DNA from: Trebonia sp963773105
GTDB lineage: Bacteria > Actinomycetota > Actinomycetes > Streptosporangiales > Streptosporangiaceae
Assembly (NCBI GenBank): GCA_963773105.1
Contig: CAVZAA010000009.1
Location: 372,001 to 436,000 of the forward strand
Direction of reading: 5' to 3'
Length of the DNA stretch: 64,000 nucleotides
The notes under the pieces are model-generated. The model searched no databases, was not told where the DNA came from, and was given only the letters and a program-made list of their open reading frames with translations. A program made the position numbers and the translations under genes. Shown piece by piece: positions 18,284 through 27,583 of the stretch (the stretch's first letter is position 1; every line of letters begins with the position of its first letter).

Positions 18284-20050
18284 GTGTCAGCAGATTCGCC
18301 GCGGGTGTTTCCTGTCGACGATTTCGTCAGGGAAGAGCTGTATCCGGGCTATCGGCAGGCGTTCGGCTCGCAGCCGTTCGTGGCCGGGCCGGTGCGGCCG
18401 TTCTCCCTGGCCGACAACGAGCGGTACTGGCTGCGGGACTCGCTGCACTTCAGCGAGGGGATGGTGCCCGCCTCGATCGCGACCCTGGACGACGCGCAGA
18501 CCTGGGGGGCGCAGCTCGGGGCCGAGATCGTCGGGGTGCCGCCGACCCGGGGCTCGGTCAACCGGCTGGCGGGCACGCACGTCTACATCGGCACCATCGA
18601 CGTGGACACCCAGTGGCAGGTGCAGGCGCGGGCGGCGCGATTCGGGCAGTACGTGTCGCCGATTCTGGCCGACTTCGACTCCTACTGGTCGATGCGGGCG
18701 GCGGAGCTGATCGCGGCCTACGAACATTTCGACAACCTCGATTTGTCGGCCATGGCGCCGGCCGAGCTGTGGACGGTGCTCAAGGACGCGTACGCCTTCC
18801 ACCGGCGCGCCTGGTTCATCCATTTCGAGGTCATGTACGTGCTGACCGCGAACTACCTGGCGTTCTACGCGCTGGCGGAGGAGATCGGGCTGTCGGGCTC
18901 GCAGGTCTCGTCGTTCCTGTCCGGCCAGCAGACGTTCTACAGCCGGACCGATGAGGAGCTGTGGCGGCTGGCGGGGCTGGCCCGGTCCCTCGGCGTGGAC
19001 TCCGCGCTGACGCACGGGTCGCCCGCCGACATGCGCTCGCGGGTGCTCGCCATGCCCGGCGGTTCTTCGTGGGTGGCCGAGTTCGACACGTTCCTGGCGG
19101 CCTACGGGCAGCGGACCGAGGAGACCTGCCGGATCGACACGCCGTCCTGGATCGAGGACCCGTCGCCCGCGCTGTACTCGATCGGCACCTTCCTGACCAA
19201 GCCGGCCGGGTTCGACTTCCACGCGGCCCGGGCGGCCGCCGTGGCCGAGCGCGACGGGCAGATCGACCAGGCGCGGCGCTCGGTCAACGGGTTGGACCTG
19301 GCGCGGTTCAACGAGGCGCTCGCGTCTAACCAGACCGCCAACTTCGCCTGGTGGAACGAGGAGCACAACTACCTGATCGACCGGCGGGCGGCGATCCCGG
19401 TGCGCCGGGCGACGCTCGAGCTCGGCGCGCGGCTGGCCGATTCCGGGCGGATCTCTCGCCCCGACGATATGTTCTACCTGTTCAAGCCGGAGTTGTTCGA
19501 GGTCATGGAGTCGGGCGGCGACGCCCGCTGGGCGGAGCTGGCCGCGATGGTTCCCGACCGGCGCGCCTACTTCGAGCACTGGCGCGAGCGCGGGCCGTCG
19601 CTGCCGACCATGCTCGGCACGATCCCCGACACGGTGCCCGACCCGATCATGATCGAGGTGTTCGGGCTGTCGGGGCACTTCCTGGAGACGCTGCGGGGAG
19701 AGCCCGCGGCCGGCTCTGGCACGGGAGTGGTCGAGATCCGCGGGTTCCCGGCCGCCAAGGGGGTCGCCGAGGGCGTCGCCCGGGTGATCACCACGGTCAC
19801 CGACCTGCACACGGTGCAGCCGGGAGAGATCCTGGTCTGCGGCGGCACCACGACCGAGTGGACGCCTGCCTTCGGCATCATCATGGCGTGCGTGTGCGAT
19901 ACCGGCGGCTCGCTGACGCACGCGGCGATCGTCAGCCGCGAGTACGGCATCCCCTGCGTGGTCGGCACCGCGGTGGCGACCACGATGATCAAGACCGGCG
20001 ACCGGGTCCGGGTCGACGGCCGGGCGGGAACGGTCCAGGTCCTATCGTGA
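18284..20050 (+). CDS. PEP-utilising enzyme subunit with phosphohistidine swivel domain (RPH/PEP-synthase-like)
   Basis: A 588-aa protein from GTG 18284 with a GAGGTGGGGG ribosome binding site. The last ~90 residues form the mobile swivel domain with GGSLTHAAIVSREYGIPCVV; His546 is the predicted phospho-carrier. The long N-terminal part resembles the substrate domain of rifampicin phosphotransferase and related synthases (EEHNYLIDRRAAIPVRRATL and RPDDMFYLFKPELFE). It lacks the ATP-binding domain, which is the next gene. Together they form a two-subunit dikinase-type phosphotransferase, as in phenylphosphate synthase. Phosphate goes from ATP to the histidine to an acceptor. The acceptor is unknown. 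Confidence 0.88.
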   Translation: MSADSPRVFPVDDFVREELYPGYRQAFGSQPFVAGPVRPFSLADNERYWLRDSLHFSEGMVPASIATLDDAQTWGAQLGAEIVGVPPTRGSVNRLAGTHVYIGTIDVDTQWQVQARAARFGQYVSPILADFDSYWSMRAAELIAAYEHFDNLDLSAMAPAELWTVLKDAYAFHRRAWFIHFEVMYVLTANYLAFYALAEEIGLSGSQVSSFLSGQQTFYSRTDEELWRLAGLARSLGVDSALTHGSPADMRSRVLAMPGGSSWVAEFDTFLAAYGQRTEETCRIDTPSWIEDPSPALYSIGTFLTKPAGFDFHAARAAAVAERDGQIDQARRSVNGLDLARFNEALASNQTANFAWWNEEHNYLIDRRAAIPVRRATLELGARLADSGRISRPDDMFYLFKPELFEVMESGGDARWAELAAMVPDRRAYFEHWRERGPSLPTMLGTIPDTVPDPIMIEVFGLSGHFLETLRGEPAAGSGTGVVEIRGFPAAKGVAEGVARVITTVTDLHTVQPGEILVCGGTTTEWTPAFGIIMACVCDTGGSLTHAAIVSREYGIPCVVGTAVATTMIKTGDRVRVDGRAGTVQVLS

Positions 20051-20105
20051 GCAGGCCGGGTCGGCGGGTTCAGCGCGGTGCGCGGGCGCTGGCGTCGGGG
20101 ATGCT

Positions 20106-21304
20106 GTGACCGCTGCGGCTGGGGATGCGGTCATCGATCTCGGGGGGATCCGCGCGGGCGATGGCGGGCGGGTCGGGCCCAAGATGGCGCGGCTTGGGCA
20201 GCTCGCGTCGGCCGGATGGCGGGTACCGGACGGGTACGCGATCACGGCTGCCGCGCTGGCCGGCTGGCTGCCGGCGGCGGCGCTGGCCGAGCTGCACCGG
20301 CTGTTCTCCGCGCCGGTCGCAGGGCCGGCCGCCCCTGCGACCGGCCCTGCGGCCGCGGGGACCGCTCCTGACTACGGCGGGCACCAGCGCCTAGCCGAGC
20401 TCTCGGAGCAGGCGCGGCAGCTCATCGAGGCCCAGTCTTTGCCGTCGTGGCTGGCGGACGCGGTCGCGGACGCGCACACGCGCCTGGCGGAGCGCACCGG
20501 ACGAGGGGCGGCGCTGCGGGTCGCGGTCAGGTCGTCGGCGGTGGGCGAGGACGGGCACGCGGCCAGCTTCGCCGGGCAGTACGAGACCTATCTGGGCGTG
20601 TCCGGCGCCGACGAGGTGCTCCGCCACATCGCGCGGTGCTGGGCCAGCGGGTACTCGGCGCACGCGCTGGATTACCGCCGCCGGTTCGGCGGGTCGAGCC
20701 CGCTGCGCGCCCACGACCTCGCGGTCGGCGTGCTTGAGCTGGTGGACGCGCGCTCGGCCGGGGTGGCGTTCACGCTCGACCCGGTCACCGGGGACCGGGG
20801 GCGGCTGGTGGTGGAGGCCAACTGGGGGCTGGGCGAGTCGGTGGTGTCCGGGCAGGTGACGCCCGACTACTGGACCGTCGAACGCGACAGCGGGCGGATT
20901 CTGGAGCGCCGGGTCGGCGCCAAGCTCGTCTGGTCGGTGCTGGCCGACGCGGACGGGGCAGGCGCAGGCGCGGCCCGGGCGAGGCGGTCGGGGCCGGCCG
21001 GAGCGGCACCGTGCTCGCCCCGCTGCCGGCCGAGCTGGCGCAGGCACCGTGCCTGAGCGACGACGAGGTGCGCTACATCTGCGAGCAGGCGGCCGCGATC
21101 GAGGAGGCCGAGGGGACGGCGCAGGACGTGGAGTGGGCGATCGCCCGTGACCTGGACTTCCCCGACAACGTGTTCTTCCTCCAGCACCGGCCGGAGACGA
21201 CCTGGGCGGCGGCAACACAAGCGCCCGCCGCGCCGCCCCCGGCCCGGAGCTTCGATCCGGTGCAGTACGCGCTGCGCAACGTGTTCAAGGTGCCGGGCAC
21301 GTGA
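20106..21304 (+). CDS. PEP/pyruvate-binding ATP-grasp subunit, frameshifted near 20,960
   Basis: From GTG 20106 the protein matches the N-terminal ATP-binding domain of PEP synthase and rifampicin phosphotransferases: LAVRSSAVGEDG-like VRSSAVGEDGHAASFAGQYE, then DARSAGVAFTLDPVTGDRG and EANWGLGESVVSGQVTPD. The frame breaks in the GC-rich run about 20,940-20,990 and would end at 21056. The rest continues in another frame to 21304, with EDVEWAI-like DVEWAIARDL and FLQHRPETTW, the conserved end of this domain. It is one gene with a single indel, real or an error. It partners the swivel subunit 55 bp upstream; its stop overlaps the next gene's start. Confidence 0.8.
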
Positions 21305-22176
21305 CCTCGTCCCCGGAGGAGCCGCAGACCGGCCCCGAGTGGCCGCCCGCGGTGAATCGCCCGGCCCCCGTTTCACAGACGCGCCCCGCCAACGCCGAGG
21401 TGCGGCTCGCGGTGGCCGCGGCGCGAGCAGGCGGCGCGGTGCTGATGAAGCGGCTGCGGGCCGGCGCCGACCTGGAGGTCGGCTACAAGGACGCGCGGGC
21501 GAACCTGGTCACCGCCGCCGACCGGGAGGCGCAGCGCGCGATCACCGCGCTGATCCTCGCCACGTTCCCGCGGCACCTGGTGAACGGGGAGGAGGGAACC
21601 GCGGGAGACCCCGGCTCCAGCCACGTCTGGTACGTCGACCCCCTGGACGGCACGACCAACTACGCGCACGGAATCCCCTTCTTCTGCGTGTCGGTCGCAT
21701 TGCGGGCGCACGGCCGGACCGTGGCCGCCGCGGTCTACGATCCGCTGCACGACGAGCTGTACGCCGCCGGGGCCGAGGGCGGTGCGACGTTGAACGGCCG
21801 ACCGCTGCGCGTCTCCACAGTCACCCGGCTGGACCGGGCGCTGGTGGTCGCGCAGGCGCAGACGGTCGACCCGGCCGAGATCCGTGCGTACGCCCGCCTG
21901 GTCGAGCGGCTGATGTCGGTGGCGGGCGGGGTCCGGTCCCTCGGCTCCCCCGCGCTGACGCTGTGCGCGATCGCGGCCGGTCGGCTCGAGGCGTACTGCG
22001 AGTACGCGATGGACGCGTGGGACATCGCCGCCGGGCAGCTGATCCTGGAGCAGGCCGGCGGTCGGCTCACGCTCTTCGACGGGCGGACGCACGAGAGCGC
22101 GGACCGGGCCGACGTCGTCGCCAGCAACGGGCACATCCATCAAGAACTGATCACCGCGCTGAAGGATCTGACATGA
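21301..22176 (+). CDS. Inositol-monophosphatase-family phosphatase
   Basis: A 291-aa protein from GTG 21301, overlapping the upstream stop by 4 bp. It has the metal-site motifs of the family: EEG near residue 97, DPLDGTTNYAHGIPFF near residue 113, and the C-terminal MDAWDIAAGQLILEQAGGR. It is a Mg-dependent phosphatase acting on a small phosphomonoester. Its place right after a phosphotransferase pair suggests it removes or recycles the phosphate put on by that pair, or controls the pool (inference). The next gene overlaps by ATGA. Confidence 0.92.
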   Translation: MTSSPEEPQTGPEWPPAVNRPAPVSQTRPANAEVRLAVAAARAGGAVLMKRLRAGADLEVGYKDARANLVTAADREAQRAITALILATFPRHLVNGEEGTAGDPGSSHVWYVDPLDGTTNYAHGIPFFCVSVALRAHGRTVAAAVYDPLHDELYAAGAEGGATLNGRPLRVSTVTRLDRALVVAQAQTVDPAEIRAYARLVERLMSVAGGVRSLGSPALTLCAIAAGRLEAYCEYAMDAWDIAAGQLILEQAGGRLTLFDGRTHESADRADVVASNGHIHQELITALKDLT

Positions 22177-23213
22177 GCGACTACCAGTACCCGGACACGC
22201 TGCCGGTCACCACCACCGGCGGCTGGGCCAGGCCCGGCTGGTGGGATGTGGTGGCCGACGGGGAGAAGGCCGGCCGCTTCGGCCCGGCCGACCGCCAGGA
22301 ACTGCTCGACGACTACTGCCAGCTCGCCATCTACGACCAGCAGCGGGCCGGGCTCGACATCCTCACCGACGGCGAGCACCGGCGCGGCGGCTGGATCGAG
22401 GGCATCACCGGCAAGATGGCGGGCCTGGCGCTGAAGCCGACGCCGCGGCGGCTCGGCGCGATCGGCTGGGACCAGCTGCCGGTCTACGAGGTGCGCGAGC
22501 CGCTCGACCAGGTCGAGTCGATCTGGGACTACACGTCTGAGTATGAGTTCCTGCGGGCGCGGACCAACCGGCGGCCGAAGATCGGCATGCCCGGCCCGTA
22601 CGGCATCACCACCGAGCTCGACTTCAGCCCCACCTACCGCACCCGCCGCGAGTGCGCGGACGCCCTGGTCCCGGCGATCAGGAACGACATCAAGAAGCTG
22701 GTCGCGGCCGGCTGCGACTGCATCCAGATCGAGGAGCCGCTGACCCCGTCGCACGCGGCCGAGGACCGGACGCCGGAGAACCTGGTCGAGACCATCAACC
22801 AGGTGGTCGACGGGATCACCGGGTGCACGTTCATCGTGCACATCTGCTTCGGCTCGTTCCGGCGGCTGCCCTACGCTAAGCGGACCTACCGGTGGCTGTT
22901 CCCGACCCTGCTCGACGCCCACGTGCAGGGGTTCAGCCTCGAGTTCGGCGCCCGCGAGATGTCGGAGATCGACCTGGTCGGCAGCTGGGACCGCGACCTC
23001 ATCCTGTCGGCCGGGCTGATCGACATTAAGACGCACTACTCGGAGACGCCCGACGACATCATCGAGCGGGTCCGCGCCTGCCTGCAGTACCGGGACCCCG
23101 AGCGGCTCGAGATCTCGACCGACTGCGGCCTGCGCCGGGTCCCGCGCTACCTCGCGATCAGCAAGATGTCCGCCGCCGCGGAGGCCGCCCGCCGCCTTCG
23201 CCGGACCGGCTGA
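22173..23213 (+). CDS. MetE-like cobalamin-independent methyltransferase (catalytic domain only)
   Basis: A 346-aa protein starting at the ATG that overlaps the IMPase stop. It resembles the C-terminal catalytic barrel of MetE, with DGEHRRGGWIEG, GCDCIQIEEPLTP, the zinc-ligand HICFG and a late STDCGLRRVPR supplying a Cys. The N-terminal half of true MetE (about 750 aa in total) is absent, so this is not the housekeeping methionine synthase. Stand-alone relatives move methyl groups between small molecules and a thiol. Tight coupling with the phosphotransferase and phosphatase genes points to one pathway. Confidence 0.85.
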   Translation: MSDYQYPDTLPVTTTGGWARPGWWDVVADGEKAGRFGPADRQELLDDYCQLAIYDQQRAGLDILTDGEHRRGGWIEGITGKMAGLALKPTPRRLGAIGWDQLPVYEVREPLDQVESIWDYTSEYEFLRARTNRRPKIGMPGPYGITTELDFSPTYRTRRECADALVPAIRNDIKKLVAAGCDCIQIEEPLTPSHAAEDRTPENLVETINQVVDGITGCTFIVHICFGSFRRLPYAKRTYRWLFPTLLDAHVQGFSLEFGAREMSEIDLVGSWDRDLILSAGLIDIKTHYSETPDDIIERVRACLQYRDPERLEISTDCGLRRVPRYLAISKMSAAAEAARRLRRTG

Positions 23214-23293
23214 TCACGTTACTGCGACATTTGGGACTTAATCCCACGATAGGGTCGGAGCGACCTGGTCCGGCACGACATCGAGGCAGGCTC

Positions 23294-24370
23294 TTGAGGA
23301 CTCTCTTGCTGTCCGCCGCGGTATCGATGGCGTTTGCCCTGCTGGGCACCCCGGTCGCGATCCGCATCTTCATCAGGCGCGGCGTCGGCCAGGAGATTCA
23401 GGACGAACTGGCGGCGGCAGGGCACGCGAGCAAGAAGGGCACGCCCACGATGGGCGGCATAGTGATCATCCTCGCGTCGGTGGTCGGATACCTGGCCGGG
23501 CACGCGGTGACCGCCGACCCGCTGACCGCTTCGGGGCTGTTGGTGCTGTTCCTGATGACCGGCATGGGCCTGGTCGGTTTCGTCGACGACTTCATCAAGG
23601 TTTTCCGGCGGCGCAGCCTCGGGCTGCGGGCCGGGCAGAAGCTGGCCGGCCAGATCGTGGTAGGGGTGGCGTTCGGCATCATGGCGCTGCATTTTCCGGA
23701 CCGTTACGACCTGACCCCTGCTTCGGACCACCTGTCTTTCCTGACTGACTTCGGCGTGGCGATCGGCCCGGTGTTCTTCGTGGTCTGGGTGATCCTGATG
23801 GCGGGCGGTGCGTCGAACGGGGTGAATCTCGTTGACGGCCTGGATGGCCTGGCTACCGGGGCGTGCATTCCCGTGCTGGCCGCCTACGTGATCATCGGCA
23901 ACTGGCAGCTGCGCAACGATTGCGCCGGGACGCTGGTGCAGAACTGCTATGACGTGCGTGACCCGCTGGACCTCGCGGTGGTCGCGGGCGCGGTACTAGG
24001 GGCGTGTTTCGGCTTTCTGTGGTGGAACGCGCCGCCGGCCAAGATCTTCATGGGGGATGTCGGGGCGCTGGCCCTCGGCGGAGCCCTGGCTGGCCTCGCG
24101 ATCGTATCCCGGACCGAACTGCTGCTGCCGATCCTGGGCGGCCTGTTCGTGATCGTCACGCTGTCGGTGATCATCCAGGTAAGCGTCTTCAAGGTGACGA
24201 GGATCAGGACCGGTCGGCCGGTCCGTGTGTTCCGCATGACGCCGCTCCAGCATCATTTCCGCCTGCTCGGCTGGAGCGAGACCACCATCGTGGTGCGATT
24301 CTGGCTGATTACCGGCATCTTCGTGGCCGCGGGCCTGGCCTTCTTCTACGTCGGCTGGAGTCCCGGGTGA
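23294..24370 (+). CDS. mraY: MraY-type phospho-N-acetylmuramoyl-pentapeptide transferase, stand-alone
   Basis: A 358-aa polytopic membrane protein. I chose TTG 23294 (GAGGCAGG upstream) because the protein then begins like canonical MraY (LRTLLLSAAVSM). Catalytic motifs are present: KKGTPTMGG, DDFIK, NGVNLVDGLDGLATG, FMGDVGALALGG and MTPLQHHFRLLGWSE. The reaction is transfer of phospho-MurNAc-pentapeptide to undecaprenyl phosphate, making lipid I. No division and cell-wall cluster genes surround it, so it may be a second copy. NLVDGLDGLA differs from the usual NLTDGLDGLA by one residue. It is 80 bp downstream of the MetE-like gene and could have its own promoter. Confidence 0.9.
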   Translation: MRTLLLSAAVSMAFALLGTPVAIRIFIRRGVGQEIQDELAAAGHASKKGTPTMGGIVIILASVVGYLAGHAVTADPLTASGLLVLFLMTGMGLVGFVDDFIKVFRRRSLGLRAGQKLAGQIVVGVAFGIMALHFPDRYDLTPASDHLSFLTDFGVAIGPVFFVVWVILMAGGASNGVNLVDGLDGLATGACIPVLAAYVIIGNWQLRNDCAGTLVQNCYDVRDPLDLAVVAGAVLGACFGFLWWNAPPAKIFMGDVGALALGGALAGLAIVSRTELLLPILGGLFVIVTLSVIIQVSVFKVTRIRTGRPVRVFRMTPLQHHFRLLGWSETTIVVRFWLITGIFVAAGLAFFYVGWSPG

Positions 24371-24380
24371 CTGGTGGTGG

Positions 24381-25202
24381 TTAGAAGATCAGCGGGAAAC
24401 GCTTGGTGACGGTGGCGGCCGTCTGGTCGGGGTCGGCGTCCCAGATGGCCTGGTTGAAGATCTCCACCTCGATGTGCCCGGTGTAGCCGGCCGCCGCGAC
24501 GGCCGCCGTGACCGGCGGGAAATCGATGTACCCGTCGCCGACGTGGCCGCGGCCGAGGAGCGTGTCGGCGGGCAGGGGCAGGATCCAGTCGCACACCTGA
24601 TAGCTGACGATCCGGTCGGCCGCCCGCGCGATGTCGGGTAGCAGCGACGCGTCCCACCACAGGTGGTACGTGTCCACCACGACGCCGACCGCGTCGGCCG
24701 GGAACTGGCCCGCCAGATCGAGCGCCTCGCCCAGCCGGCTGATCACGCACCGGTCGGCGGCGAACACCGGGTGCAGCGCCTCGATGCCAAGCCGCACCCC
24801 GTGCTCCTGCGCGACCGGGACCAGATCGGCGATCGCGTCGGCGATCAGGCGCCGGGCCAGCCCGATGTCGCGGCTGCCGGGAACCAGGCCGCCGGAGACG
24901 AGGACGAGCGTATCGGTGCCGAGCGCGGCCGCCTCGGCGATCGCCGCCTTGTTGTCGGCGATCGCGGCCGCCCGGGCAGCCGGGTCGGCGTGGGTGAAGA
25001 AACCGCCCCGGCACAGGCTGGAGACCGACAGCCCGGCCGCCTGCAATTGCGCGGCCGACGCGGCCAGCCCGGCCCGGGCGACGTGCTCGCGCCAGAGCCC
25101 GATCGCCTCGATGTCATGGCGGACGCACAGGTCAACGGCCTCAGGCACGCTGAGCTTGTTGACCGTCGCCTGGTTGAGCGAGAGCCCGGCGAACCCGGTC
25201 AC
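24381..25202 (-). CDS. Sugar phosphate isomerase/epimerase (xylose-isomerase-like TIM barrel)
   Basis: A 273-aa AP-endonuclease-2/xylose-isomerase-like barrel with the metal-ligand pattern of the family: GIEALHP (Glu), VVVDTYHLWWD (Asp, His), QVCDWILPLP (Asp) and HIEVEIFNQ (Glu). It is the last gene of a three-enzyme operon and overlaps the DUF993 gene by 4 bp. It probably isomerises or epimerises a keto sugar or cyclitol made by the Gfo/Idh dehydrogenase. Confidence 0.88.
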   Translation of the reverse strand: MTGFAGLSLNQATVNKLSVPEAVDLCVRHDIEAIGLWREHVARAGLAASAAQLQAAGLSVSSLCRGGFFTHADPAARAAAIADNKAAIAEAAALGTDTLVLVSGGLVPGSRDIGLARRLIADAIADLVPVAQEHGVRLGIEALHPVFAADRCVISRLGEALDLAGQFPADAVGVVVDTYHLWWDASLLPDIARAADRIVSYQVCDWILPLPADTLLGRGHVGDGYIDFPPVTAAVAAAGYTGHIEVEIFNQAIWDADPDQTAATVTKRFPLIF

Positions 25203-26338
25203 GGGTGTGCCTTCAGGAACGCGCTCATCCGGCTGACCGCCAGATCCGGGTCGGTCAGGGCCCCGGCCGCCGCCGCCAGCTCGAAGACCCGGGTCAGGTG
25301 CCCCGCCGTCCGCCTGCTCTCGAAGCCGTCGAGCATCGAAAAGCGCGGCTGGAGACCGTTCAGCCAGGCCAGGAATGCCACCCCGGTCTTGTAGTTGTAG
25401 GTGGGCGTCTCGAAGATGAGACGGCTGAGCGGAACCGTCGGCCCGATCGCGGCGTCGTACCCGGCGAGGTCGCCGGCGTCGAGGGCGTGCAGCGCCGCGG
25501 CAGCCGGCTCGGTAACCGCCGCGAACGCGCCCAGCAGGGCGTCGCTGTGACCGGTGTCATCGCCCCTGATCAGGTCGGCGTAGCCGAAATCGTCGCCGGT
25601 GTAGAGCCGGATGCCGGCCGGGAGCCTGCGGCGCAGGGATATCTCCTGGGCCGCGTCGAGGACGGACAGCTTGATCCCGTCGATGTGGTCGCCCACCCGG
25701 TCGACCAGCTCGAGCACGGTCGCGGCGGCGGACTCGAAGTCGGCGCCGCCCCAGTAGCCGCGCAGCGCCGGGTCGAACGCCTCGCCCAGCCAGTGCAGGA
25801 TCACCGGCTGGCTCGCCTGCTTCAGCAGCGCGCCGTAGACCTCCAGGTAGTCGCGGGGACCGCGGGCGGCGGCGGCGAGGGCGCGGCTGGCCATCAAGAT
25901 CACCCCGGCGCCGGCCGACTGCACGTACCCGAGCTGGACCTCGTAGGCGCCCATGATCTGGGTGATCGAGTGGCTCTGGCCGGGGGCGAGGTGGTCGGTA
26001 CCCGCACCGCAGGCGAGGCCGGCGAAACGGCCCGCCCTGCGGTGGGCGGCGGCGCGCTCGGCCGTGCTCGCGATCAGCTCGCGGGCCAGCCCCCAGGACA
26101 GGCCCATGCCGCGCTGGGCGGTGTCCATCGCCTCGGCCACCGCGAAGCCGTGCGCCCACAGGTACTCGCGGAAGCGCAGGGTGGACTCCCAGTCGACCAG
26201 GTCACCGCTATCGATCGAGGCGACGTGGGCGGCGGCGTAGACGCGCCTGGACACCGGCGGCGGGTAGCCGGCCGCCCAGCCGGGCGGGCTGATCTCGAGC
26301 GGCTCCGCGCGGCCGGGCAGCGAGATGCGGGCGTTCAC
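25199..26338 (-). CDS. DUF993 family protein, DHDPS-like barrel
   Basis: A 379-aa protein from GTG 26338, overlapping the upstream stop by 4 bp (GTGA). The sequence matches the DUF993 family of actinobacteria, related to dihydrodipicolinate synthase-type barrels. Segments include AMDTAQRGMGLSW, GAGTDHLAPGQSHS, PVILHWLGEAFDP, DGIKLSVLDAAQEI and LYTGDDFGYADLI. The lysine of DGIKLS is a candidate Schiff-base residue, so an aldolase-type cleavage is plausible but unproven. It is sandwiched between the dehydrogenase and isomerase genes. Confidence 0.85.
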   Translation of the reverse strand: MNARISLPGRAEPLEISPPGWAAGYPPPVSRRVYAAAHVASIDSGDLVDWESTLRFREYLWAHGFAVAEAMDTAQRGMGLSWGLARELIASTAERAAAHRRAGRFAGLACGAGTDHLAPGQSHSITQIMGAYEVQLGYVQSAGAGVILMASRALAAAARGPRDYLEVYGALLKQASQPVILHWLGEAFDPALRGYWGGADFESAAATVLELVDRVGDHIDGIKLSVLDAAQEISLRRRLPAGIRLYTGDDFGYADLIRGDDTGHSDALLGAFAAVTEPAAAALHALDAGDLAGYDAAIGPTVPLSRLIFETPTYNYKTGVAFLAWLNGLQPRFSMLDGFESRRTAGHLTRVFELAAAAGALTDPDLAVSRMSAFLKAHP

Positions 26339-27477
26339 GCGGGAACCTCGACCCGGCGGCCCTCGTCGGACGACCGCAGGGCGAGCTCGGCCAGCTGGAC
26401 GCCCCTGGCGCCGGCGAACAGGTCCCACTGGAAGGGCACTCCCCGCGCGGCGGCCCGCAGGAACTGCTCCCACTGCGCCTTGAAGCCGTTGTCGAACTCG
26501 CCGTTGTCGGGCACGTCCGTCCACATCGCCTGATAGTCAAGCGGGTCGGGCAGGTCCGGGTTCCACACCGGCATCGGAGTGGACACCTTGTGCTGGACGG
26601 CGCAGTTGCGCAGCCCCGCCACCGCGCTGCCGTGGGTGCCGTCCACTTGGAGCTCGAGCAGCTCGCGGCGGTTGACGCGGACCGCCCAGGAGGAGTTCAC
26701 CGACGCGACGGCGCCGCCTGCGAACTCCAGGATGGCGTAGGCGGCGTCCTCGGCGGTCACCTCATAGGGCTCGCCCGCTTCGTCCCAGCGCCGGGGCAGG
26801 TGCGTCGACCGCCGCGCGTAAACCGAGCTGAGCGGGCCGAACAGGTCCTCCAGGAGGTAGTGCCAGTGCGGGAACATGTCGAGCACGATGCCGCCGCCGT
26901 CTTCCGCGCGGTAGTTCCACGAGGGCCGCTGGGCGGGCGTCCCCTCGCCGTCGAACACCCAGTAGCCGAACTCCAGCCGGACCGAGAGCACCCGGCCGAA
27001 GAACCCCTCCCGGACCAGCCGGCGCAGCTTGATCACGCCGGGCAGGAACAGCTTGTCCTGGACCACGCCGTGCGTGATGCCCGCGGTCTTCGCCGCCTCG
27101 GCCAGGGCGAAGGCAGCCGCGGCGGAGGCGGCCACCGGCTTTTCCGTGTAGACGTGCTTGCCCGCCGCGATCGCGCGGGCCAGCGCGGGCTCGCGGGCGC
27201 TGGTGACCTGGGCGTCGAAGTAGACGTCGATGTCCGGGTCGCCGAGAACCTCCTCCAGGCTGGTGGTCCACCGGGACAGTGCGTGCCGCTCGGCGATCGC
27301 GCGCAGCCGTTCCTCACTGCGCCCGACCAGGACCGGCTCGGGGTACAGCACGGTGCCGTCATCGAGCCTGATGCCGCCCTGCTCGCGGATGGCGAGTAGG
27401 GACCGCACCAGATGCTGCCGGTACCCCATCCGGCCAGTGACCCCGTTCAGTGCGACCTGGATTACCCTACGCGTCAT
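26335..27477 (-). CDS. Gfo/Idh/MocA-family oxidoreductase
   Basis: A 380-aa NAD(P)-dependent dehydrogenase, first gene of the operon, with GGAAGGCGGGTCC before the ATG. It has an N-terminal Rossmann start (ALNGVTGRMG), the family lysine motif KHVYTEKPVAAS, and a C-terminal domain with GGGIVLDMFPHWHYLLEDL (Asp and His of the active site). It probably oxidises a sugar or cyclitol hydroxyl to a ketone. It is divergent from the LacI gene at 27584 with a palindromic operator between. Confidence 0.9.
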   Translation of the reverse strand: MTRRVIQVALNGVTGRMGYRQHLVRSLLAIREQGGIRLDDGTVLYPEPVLVGRSEERLRAIAERHALSRWTTSLEEVLGDPDIDVYFDAQVTSAREPALARAIAAGKHVYTEKPVAASAAAAFALAEAAKTAGITHGVVQDKLFLPGVIKLRRLVREGFFGRVLSVRLEFGYWVFDGEGTPAQRPSWNYRAEDGGGIVLDMFPHWHYLLEDLFGPLSSVYARRSTHLPRRWDEAGEPYEVTAEDAAYAILEFAGGAVASVNSSWAVRVNRRELLELQVDGTHGSAVAGLRNCAVQHKVSTPMPVWNPDLPDPLDYQAMWTDVPDNGEFDNGFKAQWEQFLRAAARGVPFQWDLFAGARGVQLAELALRSSDEGRRVEVPA

Positions 27478-27521
27478 GGACCCGCCTTCCGCGGTGAAGT
27501 GCAGCCATCTCCCGACCGTTT

Positions 27522-27537
27522 GGGAAAGGGCTTTCCC
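27522..27537. promoter_or_regulatory. LacI-type operator between divergent catabolic genes
   Basis: GGGAAAGGGCTTTCCC has arms GGGAAAG and CTTTCCC around two central G's. It lies 45 bp from the dehydrogenase start and 47 bp from the LacI gene start. A close relative (12 of 14 positions) lies before the amino-acid permease at 28719-28732. Confidence 0.75.
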
Positions 27538-27583
27538 GAGAATAGGCTTGGCAGCACAGCCGGTCAAGCAACGAGGAGGTCCG

